This document shows positions 7,316-14,686 of a stretch of 24,693 bases of DNA, one piece after another. The stretch covers positions 1-24,693 of the forward strand of contig CAZMCC010000059.1 of the NCBI GenBank assembly GCA_964564695.1, in the 5' to 3' direction. The DNA is from CAZMCC01 sp964564695. Lineage in GTDB: Bacteria; Planctomycetota; Phycisphaerae; Phycisphaerales; UBA1924. The notes below the pieces were generated by a model. That model worked only from the letters and a program-made list of their open reading frames with translations, made no database searches and was not told the origin of the DNA. A program made the translations under genes and the position numbers. Each line of letters opens with the position of its first letter. Position 1 is the first letter of the stretch.

Positions 7316-8265
7316 TGACTGCCCCCCCCCAACCCCGCGCCTGCATCGCGATCACCACCAAGAACCGCAAGGACGAGCTCCGCAAGGCCGTCGCGTCGTG
7401 CCTCACCCAGACCGTCCCTGTCGAGGTCCTGATCGTCGACGACGGCTCCGACGACGGCACCAGTGACATGATCCGCGCCGAGTTCCCCGCCTCGAAGCAC
7501 CCTCACCTCAAGCTCGACCGCAACGAGAAGTCCCTGGGCCTCATCGCCCAGCGCTGCCGCTTCCCCAGCCTCACGAGCTGCCCCTTCATCTTCTCGATCG
7601 ACGACGACGCCATCCTCGTCAGCCCCAACACCGTCGAACAGACGCTCAAGGAATTCGAGCACCCCCGCGTCGGCGTCGTCGCCATCCCCTACATCGACGT
7701 CAACTACGGCCCCGACGTCAAGCAGCGTGCTCCCTCCGCGGCGTCCCCCGGCGACTTCTGGGTCGCCGAGCAGTACCGCGGCACCGCCCACGCCCTGCGC
7801 CGCGATGTCTTCGTCGCCCTCGGCGGCTACCGCCCGCTCCTGGTTCGCCAGGGCGAGGAGATGGACTACTGCATCCGCATGCTCGACGCCGGCTACGTCG
7901 TGCGCATGGGCAACGCCGACCCGATCCACCACATGGAGAGTCCGCGCCGCAGCCGTCCGCAGATCTCCATGTACTCCGGACGCAACCACATCCTCTTCGC
8001 GTGGCACAACGTCCCCATGCCCAACCTCCTCATGCACATGCCCGCGACCGTCGCCAAGCAGCTCAAGGCGAGCGTGAAGGACAAGCACGTCCCGCACTCC
8101 ATCCAGGGCCTCGCCCGCGGCATGGGCCTCGCCGTCAGCAAGGAAATGCTCAAACGCGCCCCGGTCCGCCGCTCGACGTACCTCTTCAGCCGGCGCCTCC
8201 GCAAGCAGGGGCCGTTCCTGCTGTCGCAGATTGAGCGGGAACTGCCGCCGATGAAGGCGGTTTGA
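7315..8265 (+). CDS. Glycosyltransferase family 2 (second copy)
   Basis: The ATG at 7315 shares one base with the previous stop, giving 316 residues. GT2 motifs are clear: CIAITTKNRKDELRKAVASC at the start, VLIVDDGSDDGT, and the metal site FSIDDDAIL near residue 95. The later segment EEMDYCIRMLDAGYVV matches the acceptor/catalytic ED region of rhamnosyl- and related GT2 enzymes. It probably adds a sugar to the lipid-linked intermediate in the cytoplasm. It is the last gene of the tightly packed run 4432-8265. Codons 3-6 include a run of nine C (7322-7330) within the disordered start, where one slipped base would frameshift the whole protein. It is not a close copy of the GT2 at 5667, which differs outside the core motifs. 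Confidence 0.9.
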   Translation: MTAPPQPRACIAITTKNRKDELRKAVASCLTQTVPVEVLIVDDGSDDGTSDMIRAEFPASKHPHLKLDRNEKSLGLIAQRCRFPSLTSCPFIFSIDDDAILVSPNTVEQTLKEFEHPRVGVVAIPYIDVNYGPDVKQRAPSAASPGDFWVAEQYRGTAHALRRDVFVALGGYRPLLVRQGEEMDYCIRMLDAGYVVRMGNADPIHHMESPRRSRPQISMYSGRNHILFAWHNVPMPNLLMHMPATVAKQLKASVKDKHVPHSIQGLARGMGLAVSKEMLKRAPVRRSTYLFSRRLRKQGPFLLSQIERELPPMKAV

Positions 8266-8355
8266 GATCTCCGGGGCGGACCGAACCCCACGGGCAGGTG
8301 ATCCATTTCGACGATTCGAAGCAGAGCCCGACGCCGACTGATTCTTGCCTGCGCG

Positions 8356-8775
8356 ATGGTGTGCGCCGCGTTCCCGGTGGCGTACATGGCATCGCTGATC
8401 GTCGTGTTCGGCGTGATCCGCGGGCGGTACGACGTGTGGTATCTCGACGCGAGCCTGGTTGTCGGCGTGCGACCGGCGCCACCAGTGTCGTTCAACCGTG
8501 TCAATGTCTCAGTACATCCTTTCATCAACGGCGGCGTGACGCTCGTTCCCCGGTACGAGACGGACCAGTACGGACAACGCATCTGGATCCCCCTATGGCC
8601 CGTACTGGTGCTTCCACCAGTTCTTGTCGGGTGGCGTGCCGCGCGCCGCCTACGGCACATAGATCCGGGTGCGTGCGTGCATTGCGGCTACCTCAAGTGG
8701 GAAATCGAGGTGTGCCCCGAGTGCGGCCGACCGGTGACGGAGAAAACTGAAGAGAGGATCGTCGAGCGCTGGTAG
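8356..8775 (+). CDS. Small membrane protein with C-terminal zinc ribbon (planctomycete type)
   Basis: The 139-residue product has a hydrophobic N-terminal segment (about residues 3-21), a central, probably non-cytoplasmic region of about 60 residues, a second hydrophobic segment (IPLWPVLVLPPVLVGW, residues 77-92), and a zinc-ribbon tail with CVHCGY and CPECGRP. Proteins of this layout, with C-x2-CGY and CPECG, are frequent in planctomycetes and lack an assigned function. The frame is open upstream to 8302 and reads an arginine-rich stretch just before the hydrophobic segment, as at a membrane anchor. The real start may therefore be a rare non-ATG codon (ATT at 8305, preceded by AGGTGA). It lies 90 nt after the glycan cluster and 28 nt before the next gene. 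Codon use is less C-biased than its neighbours. Confidence 0.68.
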   Translation: MVCAAFPVAYMASLIVVFGVIRGRYDVWYLDASLVVGVRPAPPVSFNRVNVSVHPFINGGVTLVPRYETDQYGQRIWIPLWPVLVLPPVLVGWRAARRLRHIDPGACVHCGYLKWEIEVCPECGRPVTEKTEERIVERW

Positions 8776-8803
8776 CGCTCGCCCGTCGGTACACTGCCCG
8801 CGC

Positions 8804-10015
8804 GTGCACCTCCTCGTCCTCGCAGCCCGCGTCCCCCGCCGCCACTGGTCGGATTCCGACTTCCTCGCCGACCTCCTCCTCGCCCTCGCCGCCCGCGGCC
8901 ACTCCATCGAGCTCCTCGCCGACTGCATCGAGCAGCCCTCGATGTTCGACGCCCCCGGCATCACCCTCCGCCCCCTGCACCCCTACGAGAACACCGCCCC
9001 CCACGCCCCGCGCGACCTCGCCCGCACCCTGCGCCGCCGCGTCGACCACGGCAACTACGACGCCGTCCTCAGCACCACCGGCCTCGCGCCCGTCGGCGTC
9101 TGGCTCCCCATCGAGCCCAACGCGATGAGCTGGCTCAACCACGCCGCCCAGGCCCTCCCGCCCCACTCGCTCGCGCTCACCCTCCTCCGCCACCACGTCG
9201 CCTTCGGCGGCGCCATCGCCGAGCGGGCCGCGCTCCAGCGCGCCCGTCGCGGCCAGGGTCCCGACCACGTCCGTCACGTCATCGCGATGGGCGCCCGCGC
9301 CGCCGAGCGCCTCCGCGAATCGCTCCCGCGCCTGCGCGACGGCGTCGTCGACCTCGGCTACGCCGCCCGCTCAACACCGCCCCCCGACGCACCGGCGCTC
9401 CGCGCCCGCACCCGCGCCGCGCTCAACATCGACCCCGATCGCCCCGTCGTCCTCGTCGGCCAGCTCGCCGCCGGCCGCTGGATCCGCCCGCTGCTCACGG
9501 CCCTCGGCGAGCTGCACGCACGCGATCCGGCGCGCTGCCCCGTCGTCCTCGTCGCCGCCCGCGACGCCTTCGCGATCCACGCCCTCGCCGCCCGGCGCGG
9601 CGCCCTCGCGCCCCTGCGACTGCTCGGCACCACCGCCGGCGTCGTCGCCGCCCTCGCCGCGGCCGACGCACTCGCCGTCCCCATGACCCGCGGCCGCTCC
9701 ATGCTCGGCGCCGAGGGCACTGGCTGGTGCGCCCGCCTCGTCGCCGACGCCCTCGCCTGGGGCCGCCCGGTTCTCGCCGCCCCAGACGCTCCAGGCGCCG
9801 AGCTCGTCGAGTCGACCGGCGCCGGCGCCGTCGTCGAGCCCCCCAGCGCCTCTGGCTGGCGTGAAGCCCTCGAGCACGTGAAAAACCCCCGCTGGCTCGC
9901 CGACGCCTCGGCCCGGGCCGCCGCGGCCGGCGCCGACCTCGGCATGGATGCCTTCGTGACCCGCTTCGAAGGTGTGCTTCACGCGGCGGTCGTCCACGCC
10001 CTCGCCTCCGCCTGA
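8804..10015 (+). CDS. Glycosyltransferase, GT-B fold (GT4-like)
   Basis: This 403-residue protein starts at GTG 8804; no ATG lies nearby in frame. It has two Rossmann-like halves. The N-terminal one begins HLLVLAARVPRRHWSDSDFLADLLLALAARGH, the glycine-poor version of the GT4 opening. The C-terminal one starts near residue 217 with RPVVLVGQLAAGRW and continues through AADALAVPMTRG to GRPVLAAPDAPGAELVESTGAG, which matches the GT4 donor-site block (normally ...E.V..G.G). These enzymes transfer a sugar from a nucleotide donor. A TACACT box at 8790-8795 is only 8 nt before the start codon, so a leaderless transcript is possible. It lies 16 nt upstream of squalene-hopene cyclase, hinting at a shared transcript and perhaps a hopanoid or lipid acceptor, but this is only inferred from position. 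The exact sugar is unknown. Confidence 0.72.
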   Translation: MHLLVLAARVPRRHWSDSDFLADLLLALAARGHSIELLADCIEQPSMFDAPGITLRPLHPYENTAPHAPRDLARTLRRRVDHGNYDAVLSTTGLAPVGVWLPIEPNAMSWLNHAAQALPPHSLALTLLRHHVAFGGAIAERAALQRARRGQGPDHVRHVIAMGARAAERLRESLPRLRDGVVDLGYAARSTPPPDAPALRARTRAALNIDPDRPVVLVGQLAAGRWIRPLLTALGELHARDPARCPVVLVAARDAFAIHALAARRGALAPLRLLGTTAGVVAALAAADALAVPMTRGRSMLGAEGTGWCARLVADALAWGRPVLAAPDAPGAELVESTGAGAVVEPPSASGWREALEHVKNPRWLADASARAAAAGADLGMDAFVTRFEGVLHAAVVHALASA

Positions 10016-10031
10016 ATATCGTTCCAGTTCC

Positions 10032-12281
10032 ATGTCCCTGTTCGTCCCCGACGCCCCGCCGATCGACCCGCCCACACGCCGGGCCGCTCCGGACGCGCCC
10101 GACCTCAGAGCCGCCGTCGCCTCCGCGACCCAGGCCCTGCTCGGCAAGCTCCACCACGGGCGTCGCCCGTGGGGCGCCGACGTCGATCTCTACGCCGACC
10201 ACGCCCACCTCTGCGCCGAACTCGAGGGCGACTCGATCCTCTCGAGCGAGTATCTGCTGATGAAGTGGATCCTCGGGCAGGAGAATGACACCGCCCAGGA
10301 CTCCAAGGCCGGAGCGCTCGGCCTCAACCGCATCGCCAACCACCTCCGCCTCACCCAGCGCGGCTTCGGCCCCACACCCGTCGCGACCGAGCCCGCGCTC
10401 GACGAAGCCAAGGGCGGCCAAGGTGGCTGGGGCCAGTTCCCCGGCGCCCCCACCGACCTCTCCGCCACCGTCAAGGCTTACTTCGCCCTCAAGCTCTCCG
10501 GCGATTCTCCGGACGCCCCGCACATGGCCGCCGCCCGCGCGGTCGTCCTTGCCATGGGCGGCGCCGAGCGCATCAACACCTTCAGCATGTTCTACCTCGG
10601 CTGCCTGGGTCAGGTGAGCTGGGACGCGTGCCCCGCCATCCCGCCGCAGATCTCGCTGCTCCCGCGCTGGTTCCCCTTCCACCTCGACAAGGTCGCCGCG
10701 TGGACGCGCACGATGATCCTCCCCCTCGCCCTCTGCACGGCCCTGCGCCCCGTACGCCAACTCCCGCCCCACCTCGGCATCGACGAGCTCTTCCTCGACA
10801 ACTCCCGGCGCACGCGCCTGTGCAAGGACTTCGACCGCGGGGGGGGGGAGCCCGCGAGCCTCACGAACGTCTTCATCGTGGTCGACAAGCTCATGAAGCT
10901 CGCCGATCGCGCCGGGCTCATGCCGATGCGCCGCCGCGGCATCACCGCCGCTGAGCGGTGGATCCGCAGCCGCATGGACCCCGCCACCACCGAAGGCCTG
11001 GGCGCCATCTTCCCCCCGATGGTCTACGTGCAGGTCGCGTTCCAGGCCCTGGGCTACCCGCGCTCGCACCCTGTCATCCAGAACGCCGAGCGCCAGCTCG
11101 ACGCCTTCATGATCGACGCGCCCAGCCCCGACGCGGCCCTCGACCACGTCCGCCTCCAGCCCTGCTTCAGCCCCGTGTGGGACACCGGCATCGGCCTCTA
11201 CGCCCTCACCGAGGCCGGCCTCACCGCCGCGAACTCCCAGGGCGTGAAGCAACTCTGCGACTGGCTCCTCGCCCGCCAGGTCCGCACCAACGGCGACTGG
11301 GCCCGCAACCTCCGCCCCATCGACCGCGGCCTCAAGCTCGGTGACGTGGGGGGGGACGCCTGCGCCTGGGCCTTCGAGTACCGAAACGACTGGTACCCCG
11401 ACGTCGACGACACCGCCATGGTCGCCAAGGCCCTCTGGCGCGCGGGCGGCTCCGATGGGTGGGGGGGGTGCCCCGGCGGAGCTCTGTCCGCCGGGTCTTC
11501 TTCCTGCCCCTACCGCGCCGCCGCCACCAAAGCCTGCCGCTGGATCCTCGCGATGCAGAACGACGACCACGGCTGGGCCGCCTTCGACCGCACGCGCGAT
11601 CGCCCGTGGATGGAGGCCGTCCCCTTCGCCGACCACAACGCCATGCAGGACCCCTCGTGCCCCGACATCACCGGCCGAGTCCTCGAAGCCCTCATCACCT
11701 GCGGCATCCCCGCCGACCACCCCGCCATCACCGCCGGCGTCCGCTACATCGTCGACCACCAGCGCCCCGACGGCACCTGGTTCGGCCGCTGGGGAGTCAA
11801 CGGGATCTACGGCACATGGCAAGCCGTCGGGGGCCTCGCCGCCGCCGGCGTCCCGCGCGACGCCACCCCCATGCGCCGCGCCCTCACATGGCTCCGCGCC
11901 ACCCAGAACGACGACGGCGGCTTCGGCGAGTCCGCCAACTCCTACCTCGACGGACAGCACGCCCCGGCCCCCCCCACACCCTCCACCGCCTCCCAGACCG
12001 GCTGGGCCCTCGCCACCCTCCTCGCCCTCGCGGGTCCCGACGACCCTGCCTCCCGCGCGGCCGCGGCCTATCTGGCCCGCACCCAACTCGACGCCCGCTC
12101 CGCCGGCACCGACCCCGCCTCCGCCGACTGGCCGCACGAGCCCGCCGGCGCGTGGCGCGAGCGCTGGTTCACCGGCACGGGCTTCCCGAAGGTCTTCTAC
12201 CTGCGGTACCACCTGTACCGGCACTACTTCCCGCTCATGGCCCTCGCCCGATTCGAGCGCCTCGGTGGCCGCCTCGCCTAA
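10032..12281 (+). CDS. shc: Squalene-hopene cyclase
   Basis: The ATG at 10032 gives 749 residues. The protein belongs to the squalene/oxidosqualene cyclase family, which cyclises squalene to hopene/hopanol at the membrane, the first committed step of hopanoid synthesis. The catalytic DxDD motif is present as D457-V-D-D in WYPDVDDTAMV. QW-type repeats are visible as GGWGQF, NGDWARNL, HGWAAFD, DGTWFGRWG and DGGFGES, the last two followed by the conserved GTW and SQTGWAL segments. It is longer than the roughly 630-720 residues usual in bacteria. Part of the excess is an in-frame loop (about residues 475-498) just after the DxDD helix, encoded by a palindromic repeat that also occurs at 19327. 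G runs of ten (10839-10848) and eight (11348-11355, 11461-11468) lie in non-conserved loops. No other hopanoid gene is in the window. Confidence 0.93.
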   Translation: MSLFVPDAPPIDPPTRRAAPDAPDLRAAVASATQALLGKLHHGRRPWGADVDLYADHAHLCAELEGDSILSSEYLLMKWILGQENDTAQDSKAGALGLNRIANHLRLTQRGFGPTPVATEPALDEAKGGQGGWGQFPGAPTDLSATVKAYFALKLSGDSPDAPHMAAARAVVLAMGGAERINTFSMFYLGCLGQVSWDACPAIPPQISLLPRWFPFHLDKVAAWTRTMILPLALCTALRPVRQLPPHLGIDELFLDNSRRTRLCKDFDRGGGEPASLTNVFIVVDKLMKLADRAGLMPMRRRGITAAERWIRSRMDPATTEGLGAIFPPMVYVQVAFQALGYPRSHPVIQNAERQLDAFMIDAPSPDAALDHVRLQPCFSPVWDTGIGLYALTEAGLTAANSQGVKQLCDWLLARQVRTNGDWARNLRPIDRGLKLGDVGGDACAWAFEYRNDWYPDVDDTAMVAKALWRAGGSDGWGGCPGGALSAGSSSCPYRAAATKACRWILAMQNDDHGWAAFDRTRDRPWMEAVPFADHNAMQDPSCPDITGRVLEALITCGIPADHPAITAGVRYIVDHQRPDGTWFGRWGVNGIYGTWQAVGGLAAAGVPRDATPMRRALTWLRATQNDDGGFGESANSYLDGQHAPAPPTPSTASQTGWALATLLALAGPDDPASRAAAAYLARTQLDARSAGTDPASADWPHEPAGAWRERWFTGTGFPKVFYLRYHLYRHYFPLMALARFERLGGRLA
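11466..11503. repeat. Palindromic dispersed element, copy A, in frame inside squalene-hopene cyclase
   Basis: A perfect 9-bp inverted repeat, CCCGGCGGA (11472-11480) with TCCGCCGGG (11487-11495), encloses a 6-nt loop and is preceded by eight G. The 38-nt stretch is almost identical to 19327-19364, differing mainly in the loop. It encodes GCPGGALSAGSS, a loop without counterpart in typical cyclases. Confidence 0.85.
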
Positions 12282-12514
12282 CTGCTTTGTTATCGGGTAC
12301 TTATATCAACGCGCCGTTCCACGCCGTGGTCGCGCGTTCGGCTTTCTTATGGCGTTTGTCAGGTTGTTGCGAACACCCCGTTGACGTACACTGATTTGGA
12401 CGGACACGAGAGGGGATTCCGGGGTTCGCTATCGCCATGGACGCCGCCGACATCGAGACAGAAGAACCGCCCGGGGCCGTGGCGGGGGCGGCGGCCCGAC
12501 GTGAGCACGGACGC

Positions 12515-13015
12515 ATGAGCGCCGCGATCGCCGAAATCGACATCCTCGATCCCGGTCGCCTCGTCCCTGCGCCCGCCCTCCGCTGGCTGCTCGACCACGC
12601 CCGCGCCGCCCTCGCCGAGTTGGGTGCCGCGGGCGGGGGCGAAGTGCGCGTGAGCATCGTCGACGACCCCGCCATGGCCGCCGCCCACGAGCGCTACTCC
12701 AACGTCCCCGGCACCACCGACGTGCTGACCTTCGACCTCCGCACCGGTGGCACAGGCGTCCCGCCTGTGTCCGCCGAACCCCTCGACGTCGACATCCTCG
12801 TCTGCGCCGACGAGGCCCGGCGCCAGGCCGCCCCCCGCGCCGTGCCCCTTGAGCACGAGCTGCTCCTGTACATCGTCCACGGCGTGCTCCACTGCCTCGG
12901 TGAGGACGACCACGACGAGGCCGCTGCCGTTCGTATGCACCAGCGCGAAGACCGCGTCCTCACCGCCATCGGCGTCGGCCCGGTCTACGCCCGCACCACC
13001 GGAGCCTCCGCGTGA
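12515..13015 (+). CDS. ybeY: Endoribonuclease YbeY (rRNA maturation factor)
   Basis: YbeY is a zinc-dependent single-strand endoribonuclease acting in 16S rRNA 3' maturation and ribosome quality control. The hallmark metal site is visible as HGVLHCLGEDDH (residues 122-133 from this start), preceded by the conserved NVPGTTDVLTFDL. The start at 12515 gives 166 residues, near the family's 150-165; an upstream ATG at 12437 would add 26 residues of low-complexity sequence. The third His is six residues after the second, whereas HGxLHLxGYDH has five between them, so the metal site is slightly rearranged. After TFDL, an in-frame palindrome (12751-12769) encodes a GGTGVPPVS loop. The gene overlaps the next one by 4 nt (GTGA); ybeY is often linked to CorC/HlyC-type genes, which supports both calls. 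Confidence 0.92.
   Translation: MSAAIAEIDILDPGRLVPAPALRWLLDHARAALAELGAAGGGEVRVSIVDDPAMAAAHERYSNVPGTTDVLTFDLRTGGTGVPPVSAEPLDVDILVCADEARRQAAPRAVPLEHELLLYIVHGVLHCLGEDDHDEAAAVRMHQREDRVLTAIGVGPVYARTTGASA
12751..12769. repeat. Palindromic repeat in frame inside ybeY
   Basis: CACAGGC (12751-12757), a 5-nt loop and GCCTGTG (12763-12769) form a perfect 7-bp inverted repeat within a GGTGG...TCCGCC context. It codes for GTGVPPV in ybeY and would read HRRDACAT on the opposite strand. I recognise this core from dispersed repeats in planctomycete and related genomes; that is from memory and unchecked. Confidence 0.75.
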
Positions 13016-14436
13016 ACCTCCTCGGAGGCCTCAACCCGGTGGTCATCCTCATCGTCGCACTCGCGGCGGGGCTGCTCTTCGCCACGCTCCACCTTTCCCT
13101 CATCGACCTCGCCCGCGCCACGCTCGAAGACCTCGCCCTCACCCGCAACCGCGCCCGCAAGGGCCGGCGCGTCGAGCAGATGCTCGGCGACACCTACGGC
13201 CACTCCAAGTCCCTTGCCATCGCCAGCGCCCTCTTCCAGGCCATCGTCGTCATCGCGTGCGTCGCGTGGATCGCCCAGATCCGCGGCGCACAGGCCGCCG
13301 GCTGGGCCGATTGCCTCATCGGCCTCGCGCTGAGCGTCCCGCTGCTGTGGATCTTCTGCGTCGTCGTCCCCATGAGCATCGCCTACTACGCCGGCGAGCG
13401 CATGCTCTACGAGCTCTCGGGGCTCGTCCGCACCGTCCACCGCGCCGCCTGGCCCGTCCGCGGCGTCGTGCTCTTCGCCAACGAAGTCGTCCGGCGCCTC
13501 GCCGGCGTGACGCCCACGCCCTCCGCGGCCCAGGCCGAGGAAGAGATCCTCTCCGCCGTCGAGGAGGCCCAGCGCGAGGGCCAGTTCGACGATGAAGCCC
13601 GCGAGATGATCGAGGCGATTGTCGAGTTCCGCAGCCTCACCGTCGAGCAGGTGATGACGCCCCGGACCGAGATCGCCGCCATCGAGCTCACCAACGACCT
13701 GGGCGCCGTCACCCGCGCCATCCGCGACATCGGCCACTCGCGCATCCCCGTCTACGAGAACAGCCTCGACTCCGTCGTCGGCATCTTCTACGTCAAGGAC
13801 CTCATGCGCTGGATGGCCGGCGAGGGTGGGGGGGGCGCCCGCGTCGGGGGCAAGCCGTTCGAACTGAAGAACATCGTCCGCCCGGCGCTCTTCGTTCCCG
13901 AGACCAAGACCGTCCGCGAGCTCCTCCGCGAGCTCATCCGCAGGAACGTTCACATCGCCATGGTCGCCGACGAGTACGGCGGCACCGCCGGCCTCGTCAC
14001 CATCGAGGACATCGTCGAGCAGATCGTCGGCGACATCCGCGACGAGTACGAGAAGCCCGGCGAGGACAAGCCCGAGGTCACCGTCGACCTCGACAAGCGC
14101 ACCGCCGACGTCGACGCCCGCGCCTACATCGACGACGTCAACGACGTCATCTCCCCGCTCGGCTGGTCCATCCCCGAGAGCGACGACTACGACACCGTCG
14201 CCGGCTTCGTCATGACCACCCTCGGCCGCATCCCCGAGCAGGGCGAGGTCTTCCGCATCCAGCGCGCCACGACGACCGTCCTCGAGGCGACGCCCACGCG
14301 CGTCGTCCGCCTCCGACTCGATATCGCGCCCCCCGAAGAGGGCGACGGCGGCTCCCCGACCGCCGAGGTCGTCGTCCCCGAAGAGCCCAAACAGGTCGCC
14401 GCCGGCGAGACCGAGCGCCTCCGCGCGGGCAAGTAA
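13012..14436 (+). CDS. CNNM/CorC (HlyC-like) membrane protein with CBS pair
   Basis: This 474-residue protein starts at GTG 13012, overlapping the ybeY stop. The DUF21/CNNM membrane region covers about residues 8-165 with hydrophobic segments near 8-30, 63-85, 98-125 and 139-160. The CBS pair follows: VMTPRTEIAAI near residue 214 and PETKTVRELLREL near 292. The conserved DEYGGTAGLVTIEDIVEQIVGDI (about residues 319-341) leads to a C-terminal CorC_HlyC domain (about 356-440) with DDYDTVAGFVMTTLGRIP. Family members are annotated as hemolysin-like or as Mg2+/Co2+ efflux proteins, and evidence for a haemolytic role is poor; ion homeostasis is more likely. A run of eight G (13828-13835) encodes an extra Gly-rich loop between the CBS domains. 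The acidic tail is variable. Linkage to ybeY is common across bacteria. Confidence 0.9.
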   Translation: MNLLGGLNPVVILIVALAAGLLFATLHLSLIDLARATLEDLALTRNRARKGRRVEQMLGDTYGHSKSLAIASALFQAIVVIACVAWIAQIRGAQAAGWADCLIGLALSVPLLWIFCVVVPMSIAYYAGERMLYELSGLVRTVHRAAWPVRGVVLFANEVVRRLAGVTPTPSAAQAEEEILSAVEEAQREGQFDDEAREMIEAIVEFRSLTVEQVMTPRTEIAAIELTNDLGAVTRAIRDIGHSRIPVYENSLDSVVGIFYVKDLMRWMAGEGGGGARVGGKPFELKNIVRPALFVPETKTVRELLRELIRRNVHIAMVADEYGGTAGLVTIEDIVEQIVGDIRDEYEKPGEDKPEVTVDLDKRTADVDARAYIDDVNDVISPLGWSIPESDDYDTVAGFVMTTLGRIPEQGEVFRIQRATTTVLEATPTRVVRLRLDIAPPEEGDGGSPTAEVVVPEEPKQVAAGETERLRAGK

Positions 14437-14453
14437 CTCGCAATGAAAGCAAG

Positions 14454-14637
14454 ACTCACCGCAGCGGCGCAGAGGGCGCTGAGGCGGAGAAGGCTTTTAC
14501 CACGGAGAACACGGAGAAAGTCATTAGTTCTTGCCTTGAACACAACTCCCCTTCCTTCTCCTCCTTCTTCTCCGTGTCCTCCGTGCTCTCCGTGGTAAAC
14601 CGCCTTCCTCCGCGTCCTCTGCGCCTCTGCGGTGAGT
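14454..14637. repeat. Long inverted repeat built from two CACGGAG/GCAGAGG-type elements
   Basis: Copy 1 (14454-14520) and copy 2 (14567-14637) are imperfect reverse complements of each other separated by 46 nt, starting ACTCACCGCAG and ending CTGCGGTGAGT. Each contains a GCGCAGAGG block and an ACCACGGAGA...CACGGAG block. The pair fills most of the 250-nt gap between the CBS-protein gene and dapA and would form a hairpin of about 67 bp. A third copy lies at 17960-18029. Such elements are widespread in unrelated bacteria, as I recall; no coding capacity is seen. Confidence 0.9.
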
Positions 14638-14671
14638 CCTCTTCCTGAATACGATTGACCCGAGAGAGTCC

Positions 14672-14677
14672 AAGGAG
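14672..14677 (+). promoter_or_regulatory. Shine-Dalgarno site of dapA
   Basis: AAGGAG lies 9 nt before the ATG at 14687 and supports that start. It is one of the few strong ribosome sites in the window. Confidence 0.75.
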
Positions 14678-14686
14678 TCCTGCCAG

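Noticed and set aside
1..8265. A defence system or other novel multi-gene machine within the polysaccharide region
   Set aside because: All genes but the EEP-like one belong to familiar glycan-biosynthesis families, and no nuclease, helicase or toxin-antitoxin signature is present.
9495..12224. A 909-residue minus-strand open frame across squalene-hopene cyclase
   Set aside because: It is a compositional shadow of the cyclase gene, with no recognisable motif and Gly/Ala/Arg-rich sequence.
14454..14637. A CRISPR array or tRNA/rRNA fragment reading of the repeated CACGGAG blocks
   Set aside because: The copies are inverted rather than evenly spaced direct repeats with unique spacers, and no cloverleaf or rRNA-like core is visible.
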